A stretch of 8,747 bases of DNA from an uncultured Alphaproteobacteria bacterium (lineage in GTDB: Bacteria > Pseudomonadota > Alphaproteobacteria > Rhizobiales > Ancalomicrobiaceae). Where the stretch lies: the NCBI GenBank assembly GCA_937919435.1, contig CALFRR010000274.1:1-8747 (forward strand), read 5' to 3'. Shown piece after piece: positions 1 through 6,262 of this stretch (position 1 is its first letter; each line of letters begins with the position of its first letter). A program made the position numbers and the translations under genes. The notes below the pieces were generated by a model that did no database searches, was not told where the DNA came from, and saw only the letters and a list, made by a program, of their open reading frames with translations.

Positions 1-626
1 AGGACATGAAGAAGCTGATCGCCTATTCGTCGGTCGCCCACATGGGCTACGTGACGATGGGCATCTTCTCGATGAACGCCGCCGGCGTTCAGGGCGCGAT
101 CTTCCAGATGATCAGTCACGGCTTCGTCTCGGCCGCGCTGTTCCTCTGCGTCGGCGTGATCTACGACCGCATGCACAGCCGTGAGATCTCCACCTACGGC
201 GGGCTGGTCAATCGGATGCCGTGGTATGCGGTGGCGTTCATGGTGTTCACCATGGCCAATGTCGGCCTGCCCGGCACCTCCGGCTTCGTCGGCGAGTTCC
301 TCACCCTGCTCGGCGCCTATCGCGCCAACACCTGGGTGGCGCTGTTCGCGGCGACCGGCGTGATCCTGTCGGCGAGCTATGCCCTGTGGCTGCTCGCCCG
401 GGTGATGAACGGGAAGCTCGAGAAGCCGTCGCTGGCCGGGATCCTCGATCTCGACTGGCGGGAGCGGATCGTGCTGGCCCCGCTGGTGCTGGTGACGATC
501 TTCTACGGTGTCTATCCGGCGCCGGTGCTCAATGCCTCCGAAGCGTCGGTCGCCCAGCTGGTGACCAAGGCCCAGGCGGCGATCGCCGCCGGAGGCAAGC
601 TCGCGCTCCTCGTCGGGGCCAACTGA
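1..626 (+). CDS. nuoM: NADH-quinone oxidoreductase subunit M (NuoM), C-terminal part
   Basis: Partial gene: the reading frame is open from the window edge (first full codon at position 3) and ends with TGA at 624-626, giving about 207 C-terminal residues of a protein usually near 500. It is an antiporter-like proton-pumping subunit in the membrane arm of complex I. The segment KKLIAYSSVAHMGY is the characteristic proton_antipo_M motif, followed by SHG, a GGL turn and GLPGTSGFVGEF, all typical of NuoM. The visible part has several hydrophobic spans separated by short loops. The ATG at position 6 is an internal methionine and not a start. NuoN follows after a 110-base spacer that holds several dyads. 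NuoN and NuoM are paralogues, but the nuoN gene is separately present downstream and the GTSGFVGEF form fits NuoM. Confidence 0.95.
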   Translation, partial: DMKKLIAYSSVAHMGYVTMGIFSMNAAGVQGAIFQMISHGFVSAALFLCVGVIYDRMHSREISTYGGLVNRMPWYAVAFMVFTMANVGLPGTSGFVGEFLTLLGAYRANTWVALFAATGVILSASYALWLLARVMNGKLEKPSLAGILDLDWRERIVLAPLVLVTIFYGVYPAPVLNASEASVAQLVTKAQAAIAAGGKLALLVGAN

Positions 627-633
627 ACGAAGG

Positions 634-706
634 GACCGGCCGCCGCTTCGCAAGTGCGGCGGACGGTCGGACGTCCGAAACGAGAGGCCGGTGGGATCCA
701 TCGGCC
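634..706 (+). other. Structured nuoM-nuoN intercistronic spacer (three dyads)
   Basis: The spacer holds three inverted repeats in a row. First, GACCG and CCGCCGC (634-638, 640-646) pair with GCGGCGG and CGGTC (656-662, 664-668), with one G-A mismatch and a 9-base loop. Second, TCGGACGTCCGA at 667-678 is a perfect palindrome. Third, 686-694 pairs with 698-706 (nine pairs including one G-U) around the loop GAT. None is followed by a T run, so a simple intrinsic terminator is unlikely. In RNA these could act as a processing or stability element between the two nuo cistrons. The function is inferred. Confidence 0.5.
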
Positions 707-736
707 GAGACGAACGGGGCTCGAGAGTCCGTGACC

Positions 737-2161
737 ATGACACCCGCTCTGCTGCCGGCCCTGCCGGAGATCCTCCTGGCGATCGGCGCCCTGGTGCTGC
801 TCATGTACGGCGTCTTCGCCGGTGAGAAGTCGATCGGCGCGGTGACCGGGGGCGCCGTCGTCCTCGTGGTCGTGGTGATCCTCGCGATCCTCGCCGGCCC
901 GAAGGAGGCGACCACCTTCGGCGGTGCCTGGATCGTCGATCCCTTCGCCCGGTTCATGAAGGTGCTGGCGCTGATCGGTTCGGCGGTGGCGATCATCCTG
1001 TCGTCGCGCCCGGCGGCGGCCGACCGCTACGCCCGGTTCGAATATCCGGTGCTGGTGGTGCTGGCGACCACCGGCATGATGATGATGATCTCGGCGGGCG
1101 ATCTGATCTCGCTCTATCTCGGCCTCGAACTGCAGTCGCTGGCGCTCTATGTCGTCGCTTCGATCGATCGCGACAACCTCAAGTCGACGGAAGCGGGTCT
1201 GAAGTACTTCGTCCTCGGCGCACTGTCCTCGGGCATGCTGCTCTACGGTTCGTCACTTGTCTACGGCTTCACCGGGGTGACCTCGTTCGCCGGCATCGCC
1301 GCGGCGGTGAAGGCGCACGGCGCTTCGACCGGCATCGTCTTCGGTCTGGTGTTCATCCTCGCCGGCCTGACCTTCAAGATCTCGGCGGTGCCGTTCCACA
1401 TGTGGACGCCCGACGTCTACGAGGGCTCGCCGACCCCGGTCACCGCCTTCTTCGCCTCGGCGCCGAAGGTCGCGGCCTTCGCGCTGCTGATCCGAGTGAC
1501 CACCGAGGCCTTCGGGCCGGCGACCACCGCGTGGCAGCAGGTGATCGTCTTCGTCTCCTTCGCCTCGATGGTGCTCGGCGCCTTCGCCGGTATCGGGCAG
1601 AAGAACATCAAGCGCCTGATGGCCTATTCGTCGATCGGCCACATGGGCTACGCGCTGGTCGGGCTCGCCGCCGGGACGGCGGAAGGGGTCACCGGCGTCG
1701 CGGTCTATCTGGCGATCTACGTGGTGACGACGCTCGGCACCTTCGCGATGATCCTGGCGATGCGGCGCGACGGCAAGCCGGTCGAAGAGATCGCCGATCT
1801 CGCCGGTCTCTCGCGGTCGCGGCCGCTCGCCGCCGCCGCCTTCTCGGTGCTGCTGTTCTCGCTCGCCGGCATCCCGCCGCTGGCCGGGTTCTTCGGCAAG
1901 CTGTGGGTGTTCCTGGCGGCGGTCCATGCCGGGCTGATCCCGCTCGCCGTGCTCGGCGTGATCGCCTCGGTGATCGGTGCCTACTACTACATCCGGATCG
2001 TCAAGGTGATCTACTTCGACGAGCCGGCGGCCGAACTCGACCCGATCTCGACCGAACAGAGCGTGGTGTTCGGTCTGGCGAGCGTGTTCGTCCTCGTCTT
2101 CGTGGTGTTCGGCAACGTCGTCGTCGGAGCCGCCGAAGCCGCCGCGAAGTCGCTGTTCTGA
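737..2161 (+). CDS. nuoN: NADH-quinone oxidoreductase subunit N (NuoN)
   Basis: Complete 474-residue polytopic inner-membrane protein, the usual length for NuoN. It is an antiporter-like subunit of complex I that helps translocate protons as NADH electrons pass to quinone. Charged residues of the family's proton channel are visible: Glu131 (LGLELQSL), Lys156 (LKYFVLGALSSG), Lys214 (FKISAVPFHMWTPDVYEG), Lys244 (SAPKVAAF) and Lys388 (FFGKLW). They correspond by motif to E133, K158, K217, K247 and K395 of the E. coli protein. The antiporter signature KNIKRLMAYSSIGHMGY is also present. ATG 737 is preferred because GAGAG (723-727) lies 9 bases upstream; an in-frame GTG at 731 is too close to that site. 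The frame stays open upstream to 221 inside nuoM, but that stretch has no NuoN character. The stop overlaps the birA start by one base. Confidence 0.96.
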   Translation: MTPALLPALPEILLAIGALVLLMYGVFAGEKSIGAVTGGAVVLVVVVILAILAGPKEATTFGGAWIVDPFARFMKVLALIGSAVAIILSSRPAAADRYARFEYPVLVVLATTGMMMMISAGDLISLYLGLELQSLALYVVASIDRDNLKSTEAGLKYFVLGALSSGMLLYGSSLVYGFTGVTSFAGIAAAVKAHGASTGIVFGLVFILAGLTFKISAVPFHMWTPDVYEGSPTPVTAFFASAPKVAAFALLIRVTTEAFGPATTAWQQVIVFVSFASMVLGAFAGIGQKNIKRLMAYSSIGHMGYALVGLAAGTAEGVTGVAVYLAIYVVTTLGTFAMILAMRRDGKPVEEIADLAGLSRSRPLAAAAFSVLLFSLAGIPPLAGFFGKLWVFLAAVHAGLIPLAVLGVIASVIGAYYYIRIVKVIYFDEPAAELDPISTEQSVVFGLASVFVLVFVVFGNVVVGAAEAAAKSLF

Positions 2162-2964
2162 TGGGTGCAGTCGGATCCGCCGGCGGGCTCGGGCGCGCCG
2201 GCGGCGAGGGGTCCTGGCCGGTCGTCCGGTTCGCGGAGATCGGCTCGACCAACGAAGAGGCGCTGGCACGGGCCCGCGCCGGGCTCGGTGAACCCTGCTG
2301 GTTCGTCGCCGACCGTCAGTCCTCCGGACGCGGTCGGCGCGGTCGTCTCTGGACCTCGGAGCGGGGCAATCTCCATGCGACGGTGCTGATCGTCGATCCG
2401 GCGGTGCCGGAGCATCTGCCGGAGCTGCCGTTCGTCGCCGCGGTGGCGCTGCATCGGGCGGTCGAGCGGTCGGCTTCGACGTCGACGTCGAAGCCGACGT
2501 TGAAGTGGCCCAACGATCTGATGTTCTCCGGCCTCAAGGCGGCTGGGATCCTGCTCGAGGCGGCGCGACTGCCGGACGGGCGCGAAGCGGTGGCGATCGG
2601 CTACGGGGTCAACGTGGTGTCGCGGCCGGTCGGGACCGAATTGCCGGCGACGAGCCTTCTGTCCGAGGGGATTTCCGTCTATCCGGAGGTGCTGCTCGCC
2701 GATCTCGACGAAATGCTGCGCGACGGGCTCGACGAATGGGATCGCGGGCGCGGCTTCTCCCGGGTGCGGCAGCGCTGGCTCGCGGCGGCGGCCGGGCTCG
2801 GCGGACCGATCCGGGTCAGACTGCACGACCGTGAGCTCCACGGCCGGTTCGAGGCGATCGACGACCAGGGTCGTCTGGTGCTCGGCGAAGCGGACGGCAC
2901 ACGCCGTCTGATCTCCGCCGGCGACGTGTTCTTCCCGCCCGCGGGCGGCAACGAGGTGAAGTGA
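2161..2964 (+). CDS. birA: Biotin--[acetyl-CoA-carboxylase] ligase (BirA)
   Basis: 267-residue cytoplasmic enzyme that makes biotinyl-5'-AMP from biotin and ATP and attaches biotin to a lysine of acyl-CoA carboxylase carrier domains. The catalytic domain shows GSTN (28-31), the biotinyl-AMP loop GRGRRGR (56-62), KWPND (115-119), and Lys126 in GLKAAGILLE, which matches the conserved lysine near K183 of E. coli BirA. A C-terminal SH3-like domain spans about 215-260. There is no N-terminal winged helix, so this is a ligase without repressor function. The start is the ATG in TGATG shared with the nuoN stop; no clear Shine-Dalgarno is present, which suggests coupled translation. Residues 103-112, just before KWPND, are Ser/Thr-rich and are encoded by a perfect 30-bp palindrome. 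rnj follows with another one-base overlap; coaX, often between these two genes in this group, is missing. Confidence 0.95.
   Translation: MGAVGSAGGLGRAGGEGSWPVVRFAEIGSTNEEALARARAGLGEPCWFVADRQSSGRGRRGRLWTSERGNLHATVLIVDPAVPEHLPELPFVAAVALHRAVERSASTSTSKPTLKWPNDLMFSGLKAAGILLEAARLPDGREAVAIGYGVNVVSRPVGTELPATSLLSEGISVYPEVLLADLDEMLRDGLDEWDRGRGFSRVRQRWLAAAAGLGGPIRVRLHDRELHGRFEAIDDQGRLVLGEADGTRRLISAGDVFFPPAGGNEVK
2469..2498. repeat. Perfect 30-bp palindrome within birA
   Basis: All 15 base pairs match around a centre at 2483/2484, with half-site GTCGGCTTCGACGTC followed directly by its reverse complement. The next outward bases (2468 and 2499) do not pair. The palindrome is in frame and encodes the low-complexity residues SASTSTSKP at 104-112 of BirA, in a variable loop before the KWPND motif. 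It also contains a short GACGTC direct repeat that shares its central bases. Origin and function are unknown. Confidence 0.9.
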
Positions 2965-4649
2965 TGGCGAAGCGTGCCCGCAACAAGGGCGACGAACTGG
3001 TGTTCCTGCCACTCGGCGGGGTCGGCGAAATCGGAATGAACCTGTCGCTCTACGGCTACGGTCCGGCCGACGACAGAGAGTGGTTGATCGTCGACTGTGG
3101 CGTCACCTTCGCCTCGGAATTCAACGAACCCGGCGTCGATCTGATCTTCCCCGACATCCGCTTCGCCGAAGAGGAGCGGCGATCGATCCGCGGCATCGTC
3201 ATCACCCATGCCCACGAGGATCATTTCGGCGCGCTGCTGGCGCTGTGGCCGAAGCTCGGGGTGCCCGTCCACATGACGCCCTTCGCCGCCGGGCTGCTCG
3301 CCGCCAAGGCGGCGGCCGAACCGAACGCGCCGGAGATCCCGGTGACCCCGTTCACCGCCGGCGACACGATCAAACTGGGGCCGTTCACGGTCGAGGCGAT
3401 CCCGGTCGCCCATTCGATCCCGGAAGCGGTGGCGCTGGCGATCACCACGCCGCTCGGTACGGTGGTCCACACCGGCGACTGGAAGATCGATCCGACCCCG
3501 GTCGGCTCCTGGGCGACCGATCTCGACCGGCTCCGGGCGCTCGGCGATGCCGGGGTCCTGGCGCTGGTCTGCGATTCGACCAACGTTCTGCGCGACGGGG
3601 CGAGCCCGTCGGAGCGCGACGTGGCCGCGACCCTGACCGATCTCGTCGCCTCCGCCCCCGGGCGGGTGGCGGTGACCACCTTCGCGTCGAACATCGGCCG
3701 GATCCGCGCGGTGGCGGAAGCCGCCGCGGCGGCCGGGCGCAGCGTCGTGGTGATGGGGCGGGCGATGCAGCGGGCGATCGGGGTGGCGCGGGAGACCGGT
3801 CATCTCGACGGGGTTCCGGCGTTCCTCGACGATCAGGCGTGGTCGACGCTGCCGCGCGACCGCGTGGTGGCGCTGCTGACCGGCAGCCAGGGCGAAGGGC
3901 GGGCGGCGCTCGCCCGGATCGCCTCCGGCGACCACCGGCAGGTGAGCCTCGCCCAGGGCGACCGGATGATCTTCTCGTCGCGCACCATTCCCGGCAACGA
4001 GCGGGCGGTCGGCGGCATCCAGAACGCGCTGGCCGCGGCCGGGATCGAGATCGTCACCGATCGCGACGCGCTGGTCCACGTCTCCGGCCATCCGCGACGC
4101 GGCGAGATGGTGCGGATGTACGAGGCGGTGCGGCCGCGGATCGCGGTGCCGGTACACGGCGAGGCGCTGCATCTGGCGACCCATGCGAAGTTCGCGCGAG
4201 ACCTCGGGGTCGGCGAGATCGGTCACGCCGCCGACGGCAAGATCCTGCGTCTGGCACCGGCCCCGGTCGCCGAAGTCGACGAGGTGTTCACTGGGCGGCT
4301 GTTCCGCGACGGCTCGCTGCTGGTTCTGCCGGACGCCTCCGGCGTCGACGAGCGGCGCAAGGCGTCGTTCGCCGGGGTGGTGGTGCTGTCGATGGTGCTC
4401 GACGAGAAGGGCAATTCGCTCGCCGATCCGCAGGCGGTGCTGATCGGCCTGCCGGAAGAGGATGCCGAGGGCGTCGATTTCGTCGACACGGTGGAGAGCG
4501 CGGCGAGCGTCACCTTCGACGGCCTGCCGCGGCCGCGCCGCCGCGATCCCGATGCGGTCGCCGAATCGGTGCGCAAGGCGATCCGGTCGGCGGTGGCCCA
4601 GCGATGGGGAAAGAAACCGATCGTGGAAGTGCTGGTGTCGGTCGTCTGA
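2964..4649 (+). CDS. rnj: Ribonuclease J
   Basis: 561-residue metallo-beta-lactamase/beta-CASP nuclease with 5'-3' exonuclease and endonuclease activity, used in RNA turnover and in maturation of 5' ends such as that of 23S rRNA. Zinc-site residues are visible: the HxHxDH motif THAHEDH with His82, His84, Asp86 and His87; His169 in VHTGDWKIDPTP; Asp204 in CDSTN; and His398 in VPVHGEALHL. The beta-CASP domain shows TTFASNIGRI, GRAMQRAI, LLTGSQGEG, SSRTIPGNE and SGHPRRGE (His376). A C-terminal domain of about 110 residues follows. The length agrees with alphaproteobacterial RNase J. ATG 2964 is chosen over the in-frame GTG 2961 because GAGGTG (2953-2958) lies 5 bases before the ATG. The start overlaps the birA stop by one base. 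Some annotations call this family a zinc-dependent hydrolase, but the motifs here are specific to RNase J. Confidence 0.96.
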   Translation: MAKRARNKGDELVFLPLGGVGEIGMNLSLYGYGPADDREWLIVDCGVTFASEFNEPGVDLIFPDIRFAEEERRSIRGIVITHAHEDHFGALLALWPKLGVPVHMTPFAAGLLAAKAAAEPNAPEIPVTPFTAGDTIKLGPFTVEAIPVAHSIPEAVALAITTPLGTVVHTGDWKIDPTPVGSWATDLDRLRALGDAGVLALVCDSTNVLRDGASPSERDVAATLTDLVASAPGRVAVTTFASNIGRIRAVAEAAAAAGRSVVVMGRAMQRAIGVARETGHLDGVPAFLDDQAWSTLPRDRVVALLTGSQGEGRAALARIASGDHRQVSLAQGDRMIFSSRTIPGNERAVGGIQNALAAAGIEIVTDRDALVHVSGHPRRGEMVRMYEAVRPRIAVPVHGEALHLATHAKFARDLGVGEIGHAADGKILRLAPAPVAEVDEVFTGRLFRDGSLLVLPDASGVDERRKASFAGVVVLSMVLDEKGNSLADPQAVLIGLPEEDAEGVDFVDTVESAASVTFDGLPRPRRRDPDAVAESVRKAIRSAVAQRWGKKPIVEVLVSVV

Positions 4650-4663
4650 AGCAGTAATGCGGA

Positions 4664-4692
4664 TTGTCGGCCGCGGTTCGGAAGACTAACTG
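4664..4692 (+). promoter_or_regulatory. Possible sigma-70-like promoter before mce
   Basis: The 85-base rnj-mce spacer is visibly less GC-rich than its surroundings. TTGTCG (4664-4669) and TAACTG (4687-4692) are separated by 17 bases, a loose match to -35 and -10 elements; the -10 in particular is poor. The spacer and its own strong ribosome binding site would suit independent expression of mce, but readthrough from rnj is equally possible. Confidence 0.2.
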
Positions 4693-4718
4693 TCTCGTCG
4701 TGAAATTCGACCCAACTC

Positions 4719-4726
4719 GGAGGGAG
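4719..4726 (+). promoter_or_regulatory. Strong Shine-Dalgarno of mce
   Basis: GGAGGGAG lies 8 to 11 bases before ATG 4735, depending on which bases pair with 16S rRNA. It is the best purine-rich site in the forward gene block and fixes the mce start. Confidence 0.75.
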
Positions 4727-4734
4727 CTCCAGGG

Positions 4735-5139
4735 ATGATCGGACGCCTCAATCACGTGGCCATCGCGGTCAAGGATCTCGCAGCGGCGACCGCCGTCTAT
4801 CGCGACACGCTCGGCGGCAAGGTCTCCGAGCCGCACGCGATTCCCGAACACGGCGTCACCGTCGTCTTCGTCGAACTGCCGAACACCAAGATCGAGCTGC
4901 TCGAGCCGCTCGGCGAGGGAAGCCCGATCGCCGCCTATCTCGAGAAGAACCCGTCGGGTGGCATGCACCACGTCTGCTACGAGGTCGAGGACATCATCGC
5001 GGCCCGCGACAAGCTGAAGGCGGCGGGCGCCCGGGTGATCGGCAACGGCGAGCCGAAGATCGGCGCGCACGGCAAGCCGGTGCTGTTCCTGCATCCGAAG
5101 GACTTCGTCGGTACGCTGACCGAGCTCGAGCAGGCCTGA
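4735..5139 (+). CDS. mce: Methylmalonyl-CoA epimerase
   Basis: 134-residue cytoplasmic enzyme of the vicinal oxygen chelate (glyoxalase) fold. It interconverts the (2S) and (2R) forms of methylmalonyl-CoA, linking propionyl-CoA carboxylase to B12-dependent methylmalonyl-CoA mutase and so feeding propionate units to succinyl-CoA. The protein shows the two-module layout of the family: LNHVAIAVKDL with His7, IELLEP with Glu54 at the position of the second metal ligand, GGMHHVCYEVED with His78/His79, and GTLTELEQ with Glu130 as the last ligand. The length matches the family (about 130-150). A strong ribosome binding site precedes the ATG. BirA, two genes upstream, would biotinylate propionyl-CoA carboxylase, so the two genes touch the same pathway. 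Another VOC lyase is possible in principle, but the motif pattern and the position after rnj argue for Mce. Confidence 0.93.
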   Translation: MIGRLNHVAIAVKDLAAATAVYRDTLGGKVSEPHAIPEHGVTVVFVELPNTKIELLEPLGEGSPIAAYLEKNPSGGMHHVCYEVEDIIAARDKLKAAGARVIGNGEPKIGAHGKPVLFLHPKDFVGTLTELEQA

Positions 5140-5242
5140 TCGGCGAGAGGTCGACCGTCGGCGGAGCGAACCGCCGCGTCCGAGGCGCCGTTTTCGGCAG
5201 CACCGGATCGACCTTGGCGAGATGCGAGGGAACGTCCAAGAT

Positions 5243-5276
5243 GACGGCGCCGCCGGTTCGACCGGTCGGCGCCGTC
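5243..5276 (+). other. Strong GC-rich hairpin between mce and DUF1467
   Basis: Bases 5243-5252 pair perfectly with 5267-5276 (10 bp), and 5253-5257 pair with 5261-5265 (5 bp) around the loop TCG, with a single bulged T at 5266. This 15-bp stem ends 49 bases before the next start codon, within a 186-base spacer that has no credible gene. No T run follows, so it is not a classic intrinsic terminator. A smaller CGGCGG/CCGCCG dyad (5159-5164 with 5171-5176) lies earlier in the same spacer. A leader element, a factor-assisted terminator or an mRNA stability element are all possible. Confidence 0.55.
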
Positions 5277-5325
5277 GCCGTCTGCGCGGTACGGCCGAAC
5301 GGTGGGCGCGGGCGAGGGGCGGGCG

Positions 5326-5592
5326 ATGCGGTTCGGGACGGGGCTGGCGATCTATTTCGTCATCTGGTGGATCGTGTTGTTCGCGATTCTGCCGATCCGC
5401 GTGCGAAGCCAGGCGGAGGCGGGCGAGGTGGTGCCGGGCACCGAGGCCTCCGCGCCGGAGCGGCCGCGGCTGCTGCTCAAGGCGGGGCTGACGACGATCG
5501 TCGCGGGGGTGGTCTTCCTCGGCCTCCGGGCGCTGCTCGACTCGGGGCTCGGGCTCGACGACATCCCGTTCCTGCCGCGGTTCGATCGCTGA
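5326..5592 (+). CDS. DUF1467 family small membrane protein
   Basis: 88-residue protein of unknown function that looks like the DUF1467 family, commonly found next to mce in alphaproteobacteria. It has two hydrophobic helices, roughly residues 6-24 (with YFVIWWIVLFAILP) and 50-67. Between them is a polar loop containing RVRSQ, GEVVPGT and PRLLLKA, and the C-terminus reads LDDIPFLPRFDR. These are the recognisable family features. The ATG at 5326 is chosen because GAGGGG (5314-5319) lies 6 bases upstream and the hydrophobic helix follows directly; an in-frame GTG at 5302 would add only GC-rich, non-conserved residues. In relatives proS often comes next; here the following gene is btaB on the opposite strand, ending 5 bases away. 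No catalytic motif is visible and no function is assigned. Confidence 0.85.
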   Translation: MRFGTGLAIYFVIWWIVLFAILPIRVRSQAEAGEVVPGTEASAPERPRLLLKAGLTTIVAGVVFLGLRALLDSGLGLDDIPFLPRFDR

Positions 5593-5602
5593 CCGGGTCA
5601 GC
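5588..5602. repeat. Dyad spanning both convergent stop codons
   Basis: GCTGACC and GGTCAGC form a perfect 7-bp inverted repeat around one central base. The DUF1467 stop (TGA, 5590-5592) and the btaB stop (TGA on the other strand, 5600-5598) occupy symmetrical positions in it. The possible RNA stem (5 bp with a 5-base loop) is short and has no T run, so at best it is a weak bidirectional terminator. Confidence 0.35.
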
Positions 5603-6260
5603 CGACGACGTGGTACTGGGCGTAGTCGCGGTGGAGGCCGGTACTCGCCACGACGAGGCCGCGGGCGGCCGATCGGCGGGCGAGTTCGGCGTGGAGACCG
5701 GTTCGCGGCGTGACGTCGAACAGCGACAGCCAGCCGTGCAGGGCGCGACGCATCGGGCCGGGGAGGCGGCGGGCGTCACCGAAGTCGACGACGTGCAGAC
5801 GGCCGCCGGGGGCGACGAGGCGCAGGGCTTCCGCCACCGCGTCCCGCCAGGGCGGGATCATCGACAGCGCGTAGGAGACGTAGACCCGATCGAAACCGGC
5901 GCGGCCGAAGGCGGCTTCCGCATCGAAACGGCAGGCGTCGCCCTGGGCCAGGGTGATGCGATCGGAGAGCCCGGCGCGGGCGACCGCGGCGCGGGCGGTC
6001 TTGAGCATCTCCTCGGAGATGTCGAAGCCGTAGAACCGGGCGCGCGGATGGGTCCGGGCGGCGACGATCAGGTTGCGGGCGGTGCCGCAGCCGACCTCGA
6101 GCACGCCGCCGCCGTCCGGCGGATCGAGATCGGCGATCAGCCGATCCCGTCCGAGGAGATAGTATTTGCGCGAGGCGTCGTAGACGTGCCGGGTCAGCCG
6201 GTACATCCGATCCATCGCCTCGGCCTGCGAGGCCGCGATCCGTCCGAAGGCCGCCGACAT
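5598..6260 (-). CDS. btaB: S-adenosylmethionine: diacylglycerylhomoserine N-methyltransferase (BtaB)
   Basis: 220-residue class I SAM-dependent methyltransferase. BtaB adds three methyl groups to the amino group of diacylglycerylhomoserine, the product of BtaA, to give the betaine lipid DGTS. Motif I is VLEVGCGTARN (53-63) and the acidic residue that binds the ribose is Asp80 in GFDISEEML. The N-terminal segment with MYRLTRHVYDASRKYYLLGRD (19-39) is typical of BtaB and separates it from generic methyltransferases; APGGRLHVVDFGD lies in the later strand region. The start ATG at 6260 lies two bases after the btaA stop (TGATCATG), which strongly suggests translational coupling; a later ATG at codon 16 is possible but less likely. 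Its frame stays open back through btaA, but that is a GC-rich shadow and not a fusion. The gene converges on DUF1467. Confidence 0.92.
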   Translation of the reverse strand: MSAAFGRIAASQAEAMDRMYRLTRHVYDASRKYYLLGRDRLIADLDPPDGGGVLEVGCGTARNLIVAARTHPRARFYGFDISEEMLKTARAAVARAGLSDRITLAQGDACRFDAEAAFGRAGFDRVYVSYALSMIPPWRDAVAEALRLVAPGGRLHVVDFGDARRLPGPMRRALHGWLSLFDVTPRTGLHAELARRSAARGLVVASTGLHRDYAQYHVVG

Positions 6261-6262
6261 GA

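Noticed and set aside
221..736. N-terminal extension of NuoN into nuoM
   Set aside because: The extra residues are Arg/Gly/Ala-rich, overlap nuoM out of frame and lack membrane character; NuoN homologues start with the hydrophobic helix beginning at 737.
1253..2269. Long open frame on the minus strand opposite nuoN
   Set aside because: It is rich in Arg, His, Asp and Gly with no domain pattern, which is the usual antisense shadow of a GC-rich gene; nuoN on the other strand has clear family motifs.
2679..4226. 515-codon open frame on the minus strand opposite birA and rnj
   Set aside because: The composition is Arg/Pro/His/Gly-rich and without motifs. The plus-strand RNase J has all catalytic residues, so this is a shadow.
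3080..4657. 525-codon plus-strand frame overlapping rnj
   Set aside because: It is an Arg/Gly-rich out-of-frame shadow of rnj with no ribosome binding site and no recognisable domain.
5159..5198. Intrinsic terminator after mce
   Set aside because: The CGGCGG/CCGCCG stem is only 6 bp and the TTTT run at 5191-5194 is 14 bases beyond it, inside another small GCCG-TTTT-CGGC dyad, so it does not have terminator geometry.
5302..5325. Upstream GTG start for the DUF1467 protein
   Set aside because: It would place the good ribosome binding site GAGGGG inside the gene and add residues not expected in the family; ATG 5326 fits better.
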